64,000 bases of DNA, from the NCBI RefSeq assembly GCF_030709675.1, contig NZ_JAUZQD010000004.1, forward strand, positions 124,001-188,000, given 5' to 3'. The translations under genes were made by a program, and so were the position numbers. The DNA is from Symbioplanes lichenis. Its GTDB lineage: Bacteria; Actinomycetota; Actinomycetes; Mycobacteriales; Micromonosporaceae. The notes beneath the pieces are model-generated. The model searched no databases. It was not told the DNA's origin and worked only from the letters and a program-made list of their open reading frames with translations. Positions 52,681-61,468 of this stretch are shown piece by piece. How positions within the stretch are numbered: position 1 is the stretch's first letter; every line of letters begins with the position of its first letter.

Positions 52681-53604
52681 TCAACGGCGGCGGTCGTCGG
52701 GGCCGTCGTAGTCGATGCGCTCCTTGCGGACCTCTCCCTCGACGCGTTCCTCGTCGCGGACGGTCTCCTTGCCGAGGCGCACCCGCTCCACCGGCACGGC
52801 CTCCGTGTCGACGACCGGGCGCTCGGCGCGGAGGGTCACCTCGTGCTCGCTCTCCTGGATGGCGGGCCCGGAGAGCGCCGCGTCGCGGTTGGCGTCGGTG
52901 ATCGGCTCGCGCTCGAGGCGTACCTCCTCGCGCTGGACCGGGACGCTGACCTGCTCCTGCTCGGTGACCACGTACTTGCGGAGGCGGGCCTTGCCGGCCT
53001 CCTCGGTCTGCGCGCCGGCGACCAGGCGCTCCTCCGAGCGGGTCATCGCGTCGCTCCCGGCCGTGGCGCGTCCCGTGTCGCCCCGGTCCCGCTCGCTGTA
53101 CTCGCCGCGGTCCCGCTCGGTGTACTGGCTCTGCTCCCGCTCGCTGTACTCGTCGCGGTCGCGGTCTTTGTCGTCGCCGCGGTCGCGGTCGGTCACGGCG
53201 TCCTTGATGCGCTCCTTGACGCCGCGACCCTCGCGGCGCTCGGTGGTCTCGGTCCGGGCGTGCCGGCCGCCCTCGTCGACGACGCCGCCCGTCGAGCTGA
53301 ACCCGTAGTGGCGGTAGAGGTCGTCCTCCTCCTGGTGCGACAGCTGCCCGTCCGGGTCGATCCGCGGCGCGTCCTTGACCTGCTCCTTGGCGAACGGCAC
53401 CTGCACCCGGTCCGCGCTGATGTCGGCGCCCCGCAGCGGCACGAAGGACTGCTTCAGCCCGAAGAGGCCGGTCTTGACGGCCAGCCACTCCGGCTCGCCG
53501 GTGCGGGCCTCCAGATAGACGTCGTCCACGGAGCCGATCTTGTCGCCGTCCCGGCCGTAGACGTCGCGGCCGTAGAGCTGGGAGATGTCGGTGCGGTTCA
53601 CCAT
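52681..53604 (-). CDS. PRC-barrel and DUF2382 stress protein
   Basis: A 307-residue protein. Residues 1-95 are a PRC-barrel (YGRDVYGRDGDKIGSVDDVYL). A charged Asp/Arg/Glu-rich middle with DRDRGDDKDRDRDEYSE-like repeats follows, then a DUF2382 domain (about 205-300) with RLRKYVVTEQEQVSVPVQRE and ERVRLGKETV. Relatives are common in actinobacteria and associated with stress responses. A GAAAGGG ribosome site precedes ATG 53604. It is divergent from the YbaB-like gene. Confidence 0.85.
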   Translation of the reverse strand: MVNRTDISQLYGRDVYGRDGDKIGSVDDVYLEARTGEPEWLAVKTGLFGLKQSFVPLRGADISADRVQVPFAKEQVKDAPRIDPDGQLSHQEEDDLYRHYGFSSTGGVVDEGGRHARTETTERREGRGVKERIKDAVTDRDRGDDKDRDRDEYSEREQSQYTERDRGEYSERDRGDTGRATAGSDAMTRSEERLVAGAQTEEAGKARLRKYVVTEQEQVSVPVQREEVRLEREPITDANRDAALSGPAIQESEHEVTLRAERPVVDTEAVPVERVRLGKETVRDEERVEGEVRKERIDYDGPDDRRR

Positions 53605-53934
53605 GGCTTGCCCTTTCCGAGGGGGTTGCTGCGGTACACCAGGAGATTTGCCGACGGGTACGGCCGACAAACAGTGGATCATTGCTCATATCGGACACTG
53701 ACGAGCCGTTACCTCTGCACTACAGCGGGTACGGAGTTGTCCTTTGCGCCGCGCCGGTGGTGTGCCCTTCCCGCGCCGGCGGTTTGCCCTTTGCCCAGGG
53801 CGATGCCTTTTGTCCGCGGCGCCGGTGTGACCCGGGCATGCCAAAGCCGGTGGCCCGGCGGGGACGGGGTTGCCGCGGCCGTGGCGACGGTGGGACCGTG
53901 ACAGTCTCGTCGCCGCTCACGATCGGGGGATGTG
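53605..53934. other. 330-base divergent intergenic region
   Basis: No convincing gene lies here. From 53740 to 53835 there are degenerate repeats of about 20-25 bases built on GCGCCGG and GCC(C/T)TTTG, similar in style to the minisatellites at 29-36 kb. The rest presumably holds the promoters of the PRC-barrel and YbaB-like genes, but I could not place -10/-35 boxes. Confidence 0.5.
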
Positions 53935-54738
53935 ATGGCGCTTGACGAGGAGCGTTTCGCCGCTCTGCACCGTTCGGCGGTGGGGCTCGGGCAACGACTG
54001 GCCGCCGCCGCGACGGCCGCCGCCGCTCCGACGACCGGCAGCGACGACACCGGCTGCGTCACCGCCGAGGTGCGCGCCGACGACCAGCCCGTCACGATCC
54101 GCCTCGCCGGGGACTGGCGGGAAGCCGTAGGAGCGCGCGCCCTGGGCCGCGCCGTCGTGACCGCCCTGACGAACGCCTCCGCCGCCCGCCTGACCGCCTG
54201 GGCCGGAGCCATGACCGCCCACAGCACCCCGGCCGCCGACAGTGCCGCGCCCGCTCCGGCCATCGGGGCGGCTCTCGGTGCCCGAGCCACTCCCGGTGCC
54301 GGGACCATTCTCGGCGGGGCGGATCCCGGCGGCGACGGATCGGCCGGCGGCGCGTTGGGGGATCCCGGGTCGCGGCAGTCCGGCTACGCCCAGCGCGACC
54401 TGATCGAGCTGATCCTGCAGGTCGGCGAGCAGTTCCCGGCGGCCGCCGCGGCAGCCGAGGCCGCCGCCCGGCAGGTCACCGCCACGAGCGCGACCGGCAC
54501 CGTCCGGGCCACGGCGACCGGCGGCATCGTCACGGCCGTCGACTGCGACGAGGAGTGGGCCGCCCGCGTCCCGGAGGCCCGGCTGGCGGCGGCCCTCACC
54601 GAGGCCGTCAACGCCGTGCGGCGCCGGGCGGCCGAGGAGCGCGACCGGGCCCGGCCGGCGACCCCGGCCCTCGACCGATTGCGCCGGCTGACGGACACGC
54701 CCGAGGAGCTGTGGCGCGAGACGGGACTGCTGCGATGA
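53935..54738 (+). CDS. YbaB/EbfC-like protein with duplicated domain
   Basis: A 267-residue protein. Two similar halves are visible: VTAEVRADDQPVTIRLAG...LGRAVVTALTNASA near 30-75 and VRATATGGIVTAVDCDEEW...LAAALTEAVNAVRR near 190-235. Each has the paired strands then helix of YbaB-like proteins that accompany WXG100 genes. A flexible Gly/Ala/Pro region joins them. Its stop overlaps the next gene start (ATGA). Probably an accessory or nucleoid-associated protein of the secretion-substrate operon; this is inferred. Confidence 0.7.
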   Translation: MALDEERFAALHRSAVGLGQRLAAAATAAAAPTTGSDDTGCVTAEVRADDQPVTIRLAGDWREAVGARALGRAVVTALTNASAARLTAWAGAMTAHSTPAADSAAPAPAIGAALGARATPGAGTILGGADPGGDGSAGGALGDPGSRQSGYAQRDLIELILQVGEQFPAAAAAAEAAARQVTATSATGTVRATATGGIVTAVDCDEEWAARVPEARLAAALTEAVNAVRRRAAEERDRARPATPALDRLRRLTDTPEELWRETGLLR

Positions 54739-55058
54739 GCCCGGCGCCGGACCAGGGCTTCGAGGTCACGCCCGAGGAACTGCAGGAGAAGGGCGACGAG
54801 TTCGAGGAGCTGTCGGAACAGTTCCGGGTGGTGCAGCAGGCCGCGAACGCGGCACTGCTCGACGCCGGCCAGTTCTCCGTGCTCGCCGCCATGACGGGCA
54901 CCGACGCCGCCTACGCCGCCCTGCAACAGGAGTTCTCCCTCCTCGCCGACGCGGGAACGCACGCGCTGGCGGACATCGGTCAGTCCCTGAAGGACGCGGC
55001 CACCGGCTACCAGGGCGATGACCAGAACGTCTCGCGCCGCTTCAAGGAGGTCAACTGA
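54735..55058 (+). CDS. WXG100/EspC-like type VII secretion substrate
   Basis: A 107-residue helical protein of WXG100 size. It begins FEVTPEELQEKGDEFEEL and ends with Y92-QGD-D96, a YxxxD secretion motif of type VII substrates. The central WxG turn is not obvious, so it is nearer the EspC-type group. It lies between the YbaB-like protein and a longer WXG protein. No EccC ATPase or other secretion component is in the window. Confidence 0.72.
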   Translation: MSPAPDQGFEVTPEELQEKGDEFEELSEQFRVVQQAANAALLDAGQFSVLAAMTGTDAAYAALQQEFSLLADAGTHALADIGQSLKDAATGYQGDDQNVSRRFKEVN

Positions 55059-55114
55059 TGCTGCTCCCCACCGGCGACCCACCCGCCGCCCGGCGCCACG
55101 ACGAGGTCGGCTGA
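55058..55114 (+). other. Bridging micro-ORF made by duplicated junction
   Basis: An 18-codon frame (starts MLLPTGDPP, ends HDEVG) joins the EspC-like gene to the WXG gene with TGATG overlaps at both ends. The 34 bases at 55047-55080 and 55103-55136 match at 27 positions and include the GAGGTC ribosome site, the stop/start overlap and the first codons. So the frame starts like the downstream gene and ends like the upstream one, the signature of a 56-bp tandem duplication. Confidence 0.55.
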
Positions 55115-56232
55115 TGCCGCTCGCAACCGACGGCCCGGCCGTCTCCCCGGGCGAGTGGGACGGCCTGATCGGCAAGCTGGAGTCCACCCTGCGCGCGGTG
55201 CAGGACCACGTCGAGCAGCTCTTCGCCGGGGTCAACAGCGTCGTCGCCAAGCTGCCCGCCGTCCTCGCCGACGCCCTCAACGAGGCGCTGACCCAGCTGG
55301 CCGAGCTGATCAGCGAGTTCTACCGCCGGATCGCCGAGGCGCTCGCCGGCCCCGGCCTGCCGCCCGCCCTGGCCGCCACCGGCCGCACCTGGCGCGAGCA
55401 GATCACCGAGCCCGTGACCGCCCTGGTCACCCGGCTCAAGCCCGAGCCCACCTGGCGCGGCCCGGCCGCCGAGGCCTTCGCCGCCACGCTGCCCGCCCAG
55501 CAGCAGGCGCTCATCGCCCTCCGGGAGACCGCGAGCTCCGTGAGCAACGCCCTGCACAAGACGTCCGGCGCCCTCGTCGCCCTCTGGACCGGCATCGCCG
55601 CCGCCGTGACCCGCTACGACTCCGAGCTCCGAGTCGCCGCCGCGGGCGCGGGCACCATCGTGGGCGCCCCGATCGCCGCCACCAACGCCGCCACCGCCAC
55701 GATCCGCGTCACCAAGTCCGTGGCAACCGGCATCGCCGCGTACGCCCGGCAGACCGCGGGCATCACCGCCACCTTCATCGAGCTGCGCGCCGGGCTCGCG
55801 TCCGGGCCCCTCGCCGGCGGCTGGCCCGTCGCCGTCGCCCCGGCCACGGGTGCGGGCGCCGCCGCCGGTGCCGCCGCAGGGGAAACCGCGGGAGCAGTAG
55901 CCGGAGGAGCCGCGGGAGCCGGCGCAGCGACAGGCACCGCCGCCGGCGAAACCGCAGGAGCAGCCGCCGGAGCAGCCGCAGGGGCGGAAACGGGAGCAAC
56001 TGAAGGCACGGAGACCGAAGCAGCCACTGGCACGGATGCGGGAGCAGCCAAGGGCACGGAGACTGGAACAGCCGAAGGCACCGCCGCCGGAGCAGCCAAG
56101 GGCACGGAAGCCCCGCCGCCCGCGACGGACAAGACGACGCCCGCGGACGACGCGCCGCCGCCCGCCACCGAGAAGACCGCGCCCGGGAGCAAGCCGGCCC
56201 CGCCCGAGCGCACGGCGTCCGGACGGGGCTGA
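55114..56232 (+). CDS. WXG100-domain protein with Ala/Thr/Pro-rich tail
   Basis: A 372-residue protein. Residues 1-210 are helical, with a WxG turn at W114 (TWRGPAAEAF), as in LXG/WXG-type secreted proteins. Residues 245-372 are low-complexity, with GAAAGETAG, GAAKGTE and PPPAT repeats, probably extended and extracellular. No toxin domain is recognised at the C-terminus. Start ATG 55114 is preceded by GAGG. It is likely a secreted partner of the protein at 54735. Confidence 0.72.
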   Translation: MPLATDGPAVSPGEWDGLIGKLESTLRAVQDHVEQLFAGVNSVVAKLPAVLADALNEALTQLAELISEFYRRIAEALAGPGLPPALAATGRTWREQITEPVTALVTRLKPEPTWRGPAAEAFAATLPAQQQALIALRETASSVSNALHKTSGALVALWTGIAAAVTRYDSELRVAAAGAGTIVGAPIAATNAATATIRVTKSVATGIAAYARQTAGITATFIELRAGLASGPLAGGWPVAVAPATGAGAAAGAAAGETAGAVAGGAAGAGAATGTAAGETAGAAAGAAAGAETGATEGTETEAATGTDAGAAKGTETGTAEGTAAGAAKGTEAPPPATDKTTPADDAPPPATEKTAPGSKPAPPERTASGRG

Positions 56233-56244
56233 GCAGCGCCGCGA

Positions 56245-57669
56245 TCAGGCGGCGGACAGCGGCTTGGCCAGGCTTTCGAGGCTCTGGCGTTCGGCCTTGA
56301 CGCCGAGGACGGCTTCGACCAGGCCGGCGGCGATCATGAGGACGGCGCCGATGACGAAGGCGAGGACGGTGTCGCCGACCTCGCCCGTGCCGACCAGGTC
56401 GGCGAAGAGGAGGGGACCGGTGACGCCGCCGACGGCCGTGCCGATGGCGTAGAAGAAGGCGATGGCCAGGGCGCGGGTCTCCATCGGGAAGATCTCGCTG
56501 ACGGTCAGGTAGGCGGAGCTGGCACCCGCGGAGGCGAAGAACAGCACCACGCACCAGCACGCCGTCATCGTGACCGCGTTCAGCACGCCGGCCGAGAACA
56601 GCCAGGCCGTGCCGAGCAGCAGGAGGCCCGAGAGCACGTACGTGCCGGTGATCATGATCTTGCGGCCGATGCTGTCGAAGAGCCCACCGAGCAGCACGGG
56701 GCCGAGCAGGTTGCCGACGGCGATCACGGCGAAGTACCAGCCGGTGCTCCCGGACGGGACGTCGAAGAACGTCTGGAGGATCTGGGCGTACCCGAAGGTG
56801 ACCGCGTTGTAGAGGAACGCCTGGCCGACGAAGAGCGCCAGCCCCAGGCCCGCGCGCTTGGGATAGTGCCGCACGAGCGTCTTCGCGATCTGCCCGAAGC
56901 CGATCGTCTTGCGCTGATGGATCTCGATGTACTGGCCGGCGGGTTCGAGGGGACCGCCGACGGAGGACTCCACGTCCTTGACGAGGGTTTCCGCCTCGTC
57001 GCCGCGGCCGTGGATGAAGAGCCAGCGCGGGCTCTCCGGGACGTGCCGGCGGACCAGCAGGATCACCAGGCCGAGGACGACGCCCAGGCCGAAGGCGACG
57101 CGCCAGCCCCAGCTGACGGGCAGGGCCGTGAGCACGGGTACGGTCAGCAGCGCCCCGAACGCCGCCCCGGCCCAGTAGGTCCCGTTGATCACCAGGTCGA
57201 CGCGGCCGCGATGGCGCGCCGGGATGAGCTCGTCGATGGCCGAGTTGATGGCCGCGTACTCGCCGCCGATGCCCGCCCCGGTCACGAAGCGGAAGAGGAA
57301 GAACCACCAGGCGTCGAAGCTGAAGGCCGTCGCCGCCGTGCCGACCAGGTAGACGCCGAGGGTCAGCATGAACAGCTTCTTGCGGCCGAACCGGTCGGTG
57401 AGCCAGCCGAAGAAGAGCGCCCCGAAGCAGGAGCCGAGGACGTAGATCGCGGCGCCGATGCCGCTGACCTGACTCTGCGTGATGTCCAGCCCGCTGCCGG
57501 GCTCGGACAGGCGCCCGGAGAGGTTGCCCACGATCGTCACCTCGAGCCCGTCCAGGATCCAGACGGTGCCCAGCCCGATGACGATCATCCAGTGCCACCT
57601 GGCCCAGGGCAGGCGGTCGAGCCGTGCGGGGACGTTCGTCCGCACGGTCCCCGTGTCGGTCATGCTCAT
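56245..57669 (-). CDS. MFS transporter, sugar-porter-like
   Basis: A 474-residue transporter with about 12 membrane helices. The family motif GWLTDRFGRKK lies between helices 2 and 3, with GAGIGGEYAAINS in helix 4 and PESPRWL after helix 6, a sugar/metabolite-porter signature. The substrate is unknown. ATG 57669 or the in-frame ATG at 57663 may start it. It is divergent from a DHA2-type transporter, with a palindrome between. Confidence 0.88.
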   Translation of the reverse strand: MSMTDTGTVRTNVPARLDRLPWARWHWMIVIGLGTVWILDGLEVTIVGNLSGRLSEPGSGLDITQSQVSGIGAAIYVLGSCFGALFFGWLTDRFGRKKLFMLTLGVYLVGTAATAFSFDAWWFFLFRFVTGAGIGGEYAAINSAIDELIPARHRGRVDLVINGTYWAGAAFGALLTVPVLTALPVSWGWRVAFGLGVVLGLVILLVRRHVPESPRWLFIHGRGDEAETLVKDVESSVGGPLEPAGQYIEIHQRKTIGFGQIAKTLVRHYPKRAGLGLALFVGQAFLYNAVTFGYAQILQTFFDVPSGSTGWYFAVIAVGNLLGPVLLGGLFDSIGRKIMITGTYVLSGLLLLGTAWLFSAGVLNAVTMTACWCVVLFFASAGASSAYLTVSEIFPMETRALAIAFFYAIGTAVGGVTGPLLFADLVGTGEVGDTVLAFVIGAVLMIAAGLVEAVLGVKAERQSLESLAKPLSAA

Positions 57670-57694
57670 GTGACGAGGGCTACCCCGGAGAACG

Positions 57695-57707
57695 CTGCAT
57701 TATGCAG
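57695..57707. promoter_or_regulatory. Palindrome between two divergent transporters
   Basis: CTGCAT-T-ATGCAG, perfect 6-bp arms around one base, lies in the 62-base gap between the two transporter genes. ATGCA recurs at 57725-57729. It suits a TetR/MarR-type operator; no regulator gene is adjacent. It also argues for starting the second transporter at GTG 57732 and not at the ATG (57702) inside the palindrome. Confidence 0.5.
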
Positions 57708-57731
57708 TGTCACCGAGGGTACAAATGCACA

Positions 57732-59144
57732 GTGCGCCGAAACAATCTGATCCTCGCGATCTGTTGCATCAGCCTGTTCATCGTCGGGCTGGACGTGACG
57801 ATCGTGAACCTCGCGCTGCCCTCGTTGCGCACCGAGTTCGACTCGTCGGTGTCCGGGCTGCAGTGGGTCGTCGACGCGTACACCCTGGTCCTGGCCAGCC
57901 TGCTGGTCCTCGGCGGCTCGACGGCCGACCGGATCGGGCGGCGCCGGGTCTTCCAGACCGGGCTGGCGCTCTTCGGCCTCGGGTCGCTGCTGTGCAGCCT
58001 CGCGCCGAGCCTGGGCTGGCTGATCGCCTTCCGGGCGGTGCAGGCCGTCGGCGGCTCGATGCTCAACCCGGTCGCCCTCTCGATCATCACGAACACGATC
58101 ACCGAGCCCCGCGAGCGCGCCCGCGCGATCGGCATCTGGGGCAGCGTGGTCGGCCTGAGCATGGCCCTGGGCCCGGTGCTCGGCGGCGCCCTGGTCGACG
58201 CGTTCGGCTGGCGCTCGATCTTCTGGATCAACGTGCCGGTGGCGGTGGCGGCGATCGTGCTCTGCGCGCTGTTCGTGCCCGAGTCGCGGTCGGAGCACGC
58301 GCGGGCCGCGGATCCCGGCGGCCAGCTGCTCGTGCTCACTCTGCTCGCCACGGTCACCTTCGGCATCATCGAGGGCCCGAACCTCGGCTGGACCCATCCG
58401 GCCATCCTGGCCTGCTTCGCGGCCGCTGCGATCGCCTTGGCCCTGCTCATCCCGTACGAGAACAGGCGCCCGCAGCCCCTCCTGGATCTCCACGTCTTCC
58501 GCAGTGTGCCGTTCACCGGGGCCAGCCTGATCGCGATCTGTGCGTTCGGCAGCCTCGGCGGTTTCCTGTTCCTGAACGCGATCTACCTGCAGGACGTCCG
58601 CGGGCTGTCCCCGCTGCACGCCGGTCTCTGGACCCTGCCGATGGCCCTCACCACCGCGGTCACCGCCCCGCTGGCCGGCCGGATCGTCGGCGCGCGCGGG
58701 CCCCGGCTGCCGCTGATCCTGGCCGGCTCGGCGATGTCGATCGCCCTGCTGCCGCTGACCCAGCTCACGGCCACCACCCCGGTCTGGCTGCTGCTGGCGT
58801 CGTACTTCGTCTTCGGGTTCGGGTACGGCATGGTCAACGCGCCGATCACCAACACCGCGGTGTCGGGCATGCCCCGCAGCCGGGCCGGCGTCGCCGCGGC
58901 GATCACGTCGACCAGCCGCCAGACGGGCAGCGCGATCGGCGTCGCGGTCATCGGCGCCGCCGTCGTCTCCGGCCTCGGCGGCACCACGGCGGGCGGCTTC
59001 GCGCGGGCCTCGCACACCGGCTGGTGGATCATGGTCGGGTGCAGCCTGGCCGTCCTCGCCCTCGCCCTGCTCACCACGTCGGCCCGGGCCCGCGCGACGG
59101 CCACCCGCGTCGAGACCCGCGAACCGGCGTTGATCAACTCGTGA
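57732..59144 (+). CDS. MFS drug transporter, DHA2 (14-TMS) family
   Basis: A 470-residue membrane protein with about 14 hydrophobic segments. It opens ISLFIVGLDVTIVNLALPSL, the DHA2 motif in helix 1, and has GGSTADRIGRRRVF (motif A) and VLGGALVDAFGWRSIFWINV (motif C region). It probably exports a hydrophobic compound with proton antiport. Its stop overlaps the spore photoproduct lyase start as GTGA, an unexpected operon partner. Confidence 0.88.
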   Translation: MRRNNLILAICCISLFIVGLDVTIVNLALPSLRTEFDSSVSGLQWVVDAYTLVLASLLVLGGSTADRIGRRRVFQTGLALFGLGSLLCSLAPSLGWLIAFRAVQAVGGSMLNPVALSIITNTITEPRERARAIGIWGSVVGLSMALGPVLGGALVDAFGWRSIFWINVPVAVAAIVLCALFVPESRSEHARAADPGGQLLVLTLLATVTFGIIEGPNLGWTHPAILACFAAAAIALALLIPYENRRPQPLLDLHVFRSVPFTGASLIAICAFGSLGGFLFLNAIYLQDVRGLSPLHAGLWTLPMALTTAVTAPLAGRIVGARGPRLPLILAGSAMSIALLPLTQLTATTPVWLLLASYFVFGFGYGMVNAPITNTAVSGMPRSRAGVAAAITSTSRQTGSAIGVAVIGAAVVSGLGGTTAGGFARASHTGWWIMVGCSLAVLALALLTTSARARATATRVETREPALINS

Positions 59145-60199
59145 GCGACCTCCTCGACATCCGCCGCATCTACGCCGAGCCGGCCGCCGTCGCCCTGCCG
59201 CGCGGGCGGGAGATCCTCGCGCGCTGGCCGGACGCCACCATCGTCGAGATCGAGCGGCACGACCGCATCCCCGAGGTGTACGGCGACGAGACGAACGTCC
59301 GCCGCTGGGTGCGCATCAAGCAGGAGGCGCTCGTCCTCGGCGTGAAGAAGTCGCTGACCGCCCGCCCGAACGGCCGCTCCGCCGACTTCATCGCCCCGTC
59401 GACGGCGAACGGCTGCGCCATGGCGTGCGCCTATTGCTACGTGCCGCGGCGCAAGGGCTACAGCAACCCGATCACGGTCTTCGCCAACATCGACAAGATC
59501 ACCGGGTACGTGCGACGCCACGCGGCCCGGCAGGGGGTCAAACCCGCGCCCAACGAGTGCGACCCCGTCGACTGGGTCTACGACATCGGCGAGAATTCCG
59601 ACTGCTCGCTGGACGCGCGGGTCAGCGACAACGTCCGCGACCTGGTCGAGACGTTCCGATACCTCCCCAACGCCAAGGCGAGCTTCGCCACGAAGCACGT
59701 GAACCGTGACCTGCTGTCGTGGGACCCGGGTGGGCGTACCCGGATCAGGTTCTCGCTGATGCCGCAGCGGGACGCCAAGCTGCTCGACATCCGCACCTCC
59801 CCGATCGCCGAGCGCATCGCGGCGATCGACGACTTCGTGGCGGCCGGCTACGAGGTGCACGTCAACTTCTCCCCCGTCGTCGTCCGCGACGGCTGGCTCG
59901 AGGACTGGGCCGCGCTGCTGGCCCAGCTCGACGACGGCATCGGCCCCGAGGCGAAGAAGCAGCTCGCCGCCGAGATCATCTTCCTGACCCACAACCGCGA
60001 CCTGCACCAGGTCAACCTCGGCTGGCACCCCAAGGCCGAGGACGTCCTCTGGCGCCCCGACCTCCAGCAGGGCAAACGCTCCGAGAACGGCGCCTGGAAC
60101 GTCCGCTACCGCACCGGCGAGAAGGGCCGCTACGTGGCCGCGCTGACCGAGCAGATCGAGCGCCTCACCCCGTATTTGAGGATCCGCTACGCCTTCTGA
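59141..60199 (+). CDS. splB: Spore photoproduct lyase (radical SAM)
   Basis: A 352-residue radical SAM enzyme that reverses the thymine dimer called spore photoproduct. The cluster cysteines are CAMACAYC (C92, C96, C99), with the CX3CX2C spacing of this enzyme. YNPITVFAN-like (YSNPITVFANIDKI), DIGENSDCSLD and FATKHVN segments are also typical. It starts at GTG 59141. Fits a spore-forming actinomycete exposed to UV. The 3' end overlaps the convergent SARP gene by 13 bases. Confidence 0.9.
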   Translation: MSDLLDIRRIYAEPAAVALPRGREILARWPDATIVEIERHDRIPEVYGDETNVRRWVRIKQEALVLGVKKSLTARPNGRSADFIAPSTANGCAMACAYCYVPRRKGYSNPITVFANIDKITGYVRRHAARQGVKPAPNECDPVDWVYDIGENSDCSLDARVSDNVRDLVETFRYLPNAKASFATKHVNRDLLSWDPGGRTRIRFSLMPQRDAKLLDIRTSPIAERIAAIDDFVAAGYEVHVNFSPVVVRDGWLEDWAALLAQLDDGIGPEAKKQLAAEIIFLTHNRDLHQVNLGWHPKAEDVLWRPDLQQGKRSENGAWNVRYRTGEKGRYVAALTEQIERLTPYLRIRYAF

Positions 60200-60936
60200 G
60201 CGGCCGCGCTGATCGGCTCGTCCTCGATGATCCGCCGGTACGCCAGCCGCAGCTCCGGCCCGGGATCGACGCCCAGGTCGTCGGCCAGCGCGCGGCGGGT
60301 CCGCTCGTACGTGACCAGGGCGTGCCCCCGCCGGCCGACCCGGACCAGGGCCGCCATCGCCGCCAGCGCCAGCCGCTCCCGGCACGGCCACTCGTCGAGC
60401 AGGTCCAGCATCTCGCCGAGCACGCGCCGGTGGCGGCCGAGCCGGACCTCAAGCTCCAGCCACAGCTCGCGCGCCTCCAGCCGCCGGTCGGTGATCCAGC
60501 GCACGCACGGACCGGCCGCCGGATCGCCACGCCACAGCCCGAAGGCCTCGGACAGCCTCGCCGCCGCCGTCCCGGGATCGTCGGCGACCACCGCCTCGGC
60601 CCGCTCGACCAGCGCCTGGAACGACTGGACGTCGCTCGTGCACCCCGTCGCCGACAGCACGTAGCCGCCGGGGGCCGTGCTGATCAGATCGGCCGGGGCC
60701 CCCGCCGCGGCGAGGGTGCGGCGCAGCCGGGACACCAGGTCCTGGATCTGCCGTCGTGCGGTCGCCGGCGGCTGCTCGGGCCAGACCAGATCGACCAGGC
60801 GATCGACCTGCACGACGCGGCCCCGGTCCGACACCAGCGCCACGACGACGCTCTCCTGCCGCGGGCCGGCCAGCGGCACGCGGGCGGCGCCGGCCCGGAT
60901 CTCCACCGGCCCGAGGATCTTGAACTCGACCTCCAC
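60187..60936 (-). CDS. SARP-family transcriptional activator
   Basis: A 249-residue regulator with an OmpR-type winged helix (about 5-95; FKILGPVEIRAG, VDRLVDLVWPEQPPATARRQ) and a bacterial transcriptional activator domain (about 100-245; LWRGDPAAGP, ALVTYERTRRALADDLGVDPG). SARPs activate antibiotic or other operons by binding direct repeats. Start GTG 60936 opens the conserved domain. Three GAGGACG repeats 11 bases apart lie just upstream, toward the divergent I36 gene. Confidence 0.9.
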   Translation of the reverse strand: MEVEFKILGPVEIRAGAARVPLAGPRQESVVVALVSDRGRVVQVDRLVDLVWPEQPPATARRQIQDLVSRLRRTLAAAGAPADLISTAPGGYVLSATGCTSDVQSFQALVERAEAVVADDPGTAAARLSEAFGLWRGDPAAGPCVRWITDRRLEARELWLELEVRLGRHRRVLGEMLDLLDEWPCRERLALAAMAALVRVGRRGHALVTYERTRRALADDLGVDPGPELRLAYRRIIEDEPISAAAQKA

Positions 60937-60982
60937 GAGACCACTACAGCAAGAGACCTCCCTCGATCGCCACCCCGCCCGC

Positions 60983-61011
60983 GAGGACGGGACGAGGACG
61001 ACACGAGGACG
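60983..61011 (+). promoter_or_regulatory. SARP-type direct-repeat operator
   Basis: GAGGACG occurs at 60983-60989, 60994-61000 and 61005-61011, a strict 11-bp period (one helical turn), which is the recognised layout of SARP boxes. It is 50 bases before the I36 gene start and 47 bases from the SARP gene start. Confidence 0.7.
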
Positions 61012-61060
61012 GCCGCCCCGAGACTCGTCCGCATCGCATTCCATCGACGGAAGGAACACC

Positions 61061-61468
61061 ATGCGGTTGCGTACGACCATCCGGGCAGCGGCGGTGGCTG
61101 CCGCGATCGCCGGGGGCACGCTCGCCGTGTCCGCCCCGGCTCAGGCGGACAAGTCCGACTGCACCACCGGGCGCGCCTGCCTGTGGAGCAACGCCTACTA
61201 CAACGGCACCGGCCAGCCGGACAACCAGTTCTGGCAGTGGCCCAATGCCGAGCCGGACCTGCTGGAGAACATCGACGACAAGGCGTCCTCGGCCCGGAAC
61301 AACGGCACGCGGTGCCGCGCCGATTTCTACACCGGCGCGAACTACACGGGCGACAGGCTCACCATGCATTTGCAGGACTTCCGGGACAACCTGGCGCTCG
61401 ACCCGCGGGGCAGTGGCACCTGGAACGACGTGATCACCTCCCTCAAGTGGGTCTGCCCGGACCAATGA
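61061..61468 (+). CDS. Secreted peptidase inhibitor, family I36-like
   Basis: A 135-residue secreted protein with a signal peptide (1-29, ending AQA) and a beta/gamma-crystallin-like I36 inhibitor domain: CTTGRACLWSNAYYNGTG, a second Greek-key ADFYTGANYTGDRLTM, and paired cysteines. Relatives inhibit metalloproteases in Streptomyces. An AAGGAA ribosome site precedes ATG 61061. It is coupled to the following lipoprotein gene (ATGA). Confidence 0.85.
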   Translation: MRLRTTIRAAAVAAAIAGGTLAVSAPAQADKSDCTTGRACLWSNAYYNGTGQPDNQFWQWPNAEPDLLENIDDKASSARNNGTRCRADFYTGANYTGDRLTMHLQDFRDNLALDPRGSGTWNDVITSLKWVCPDQ

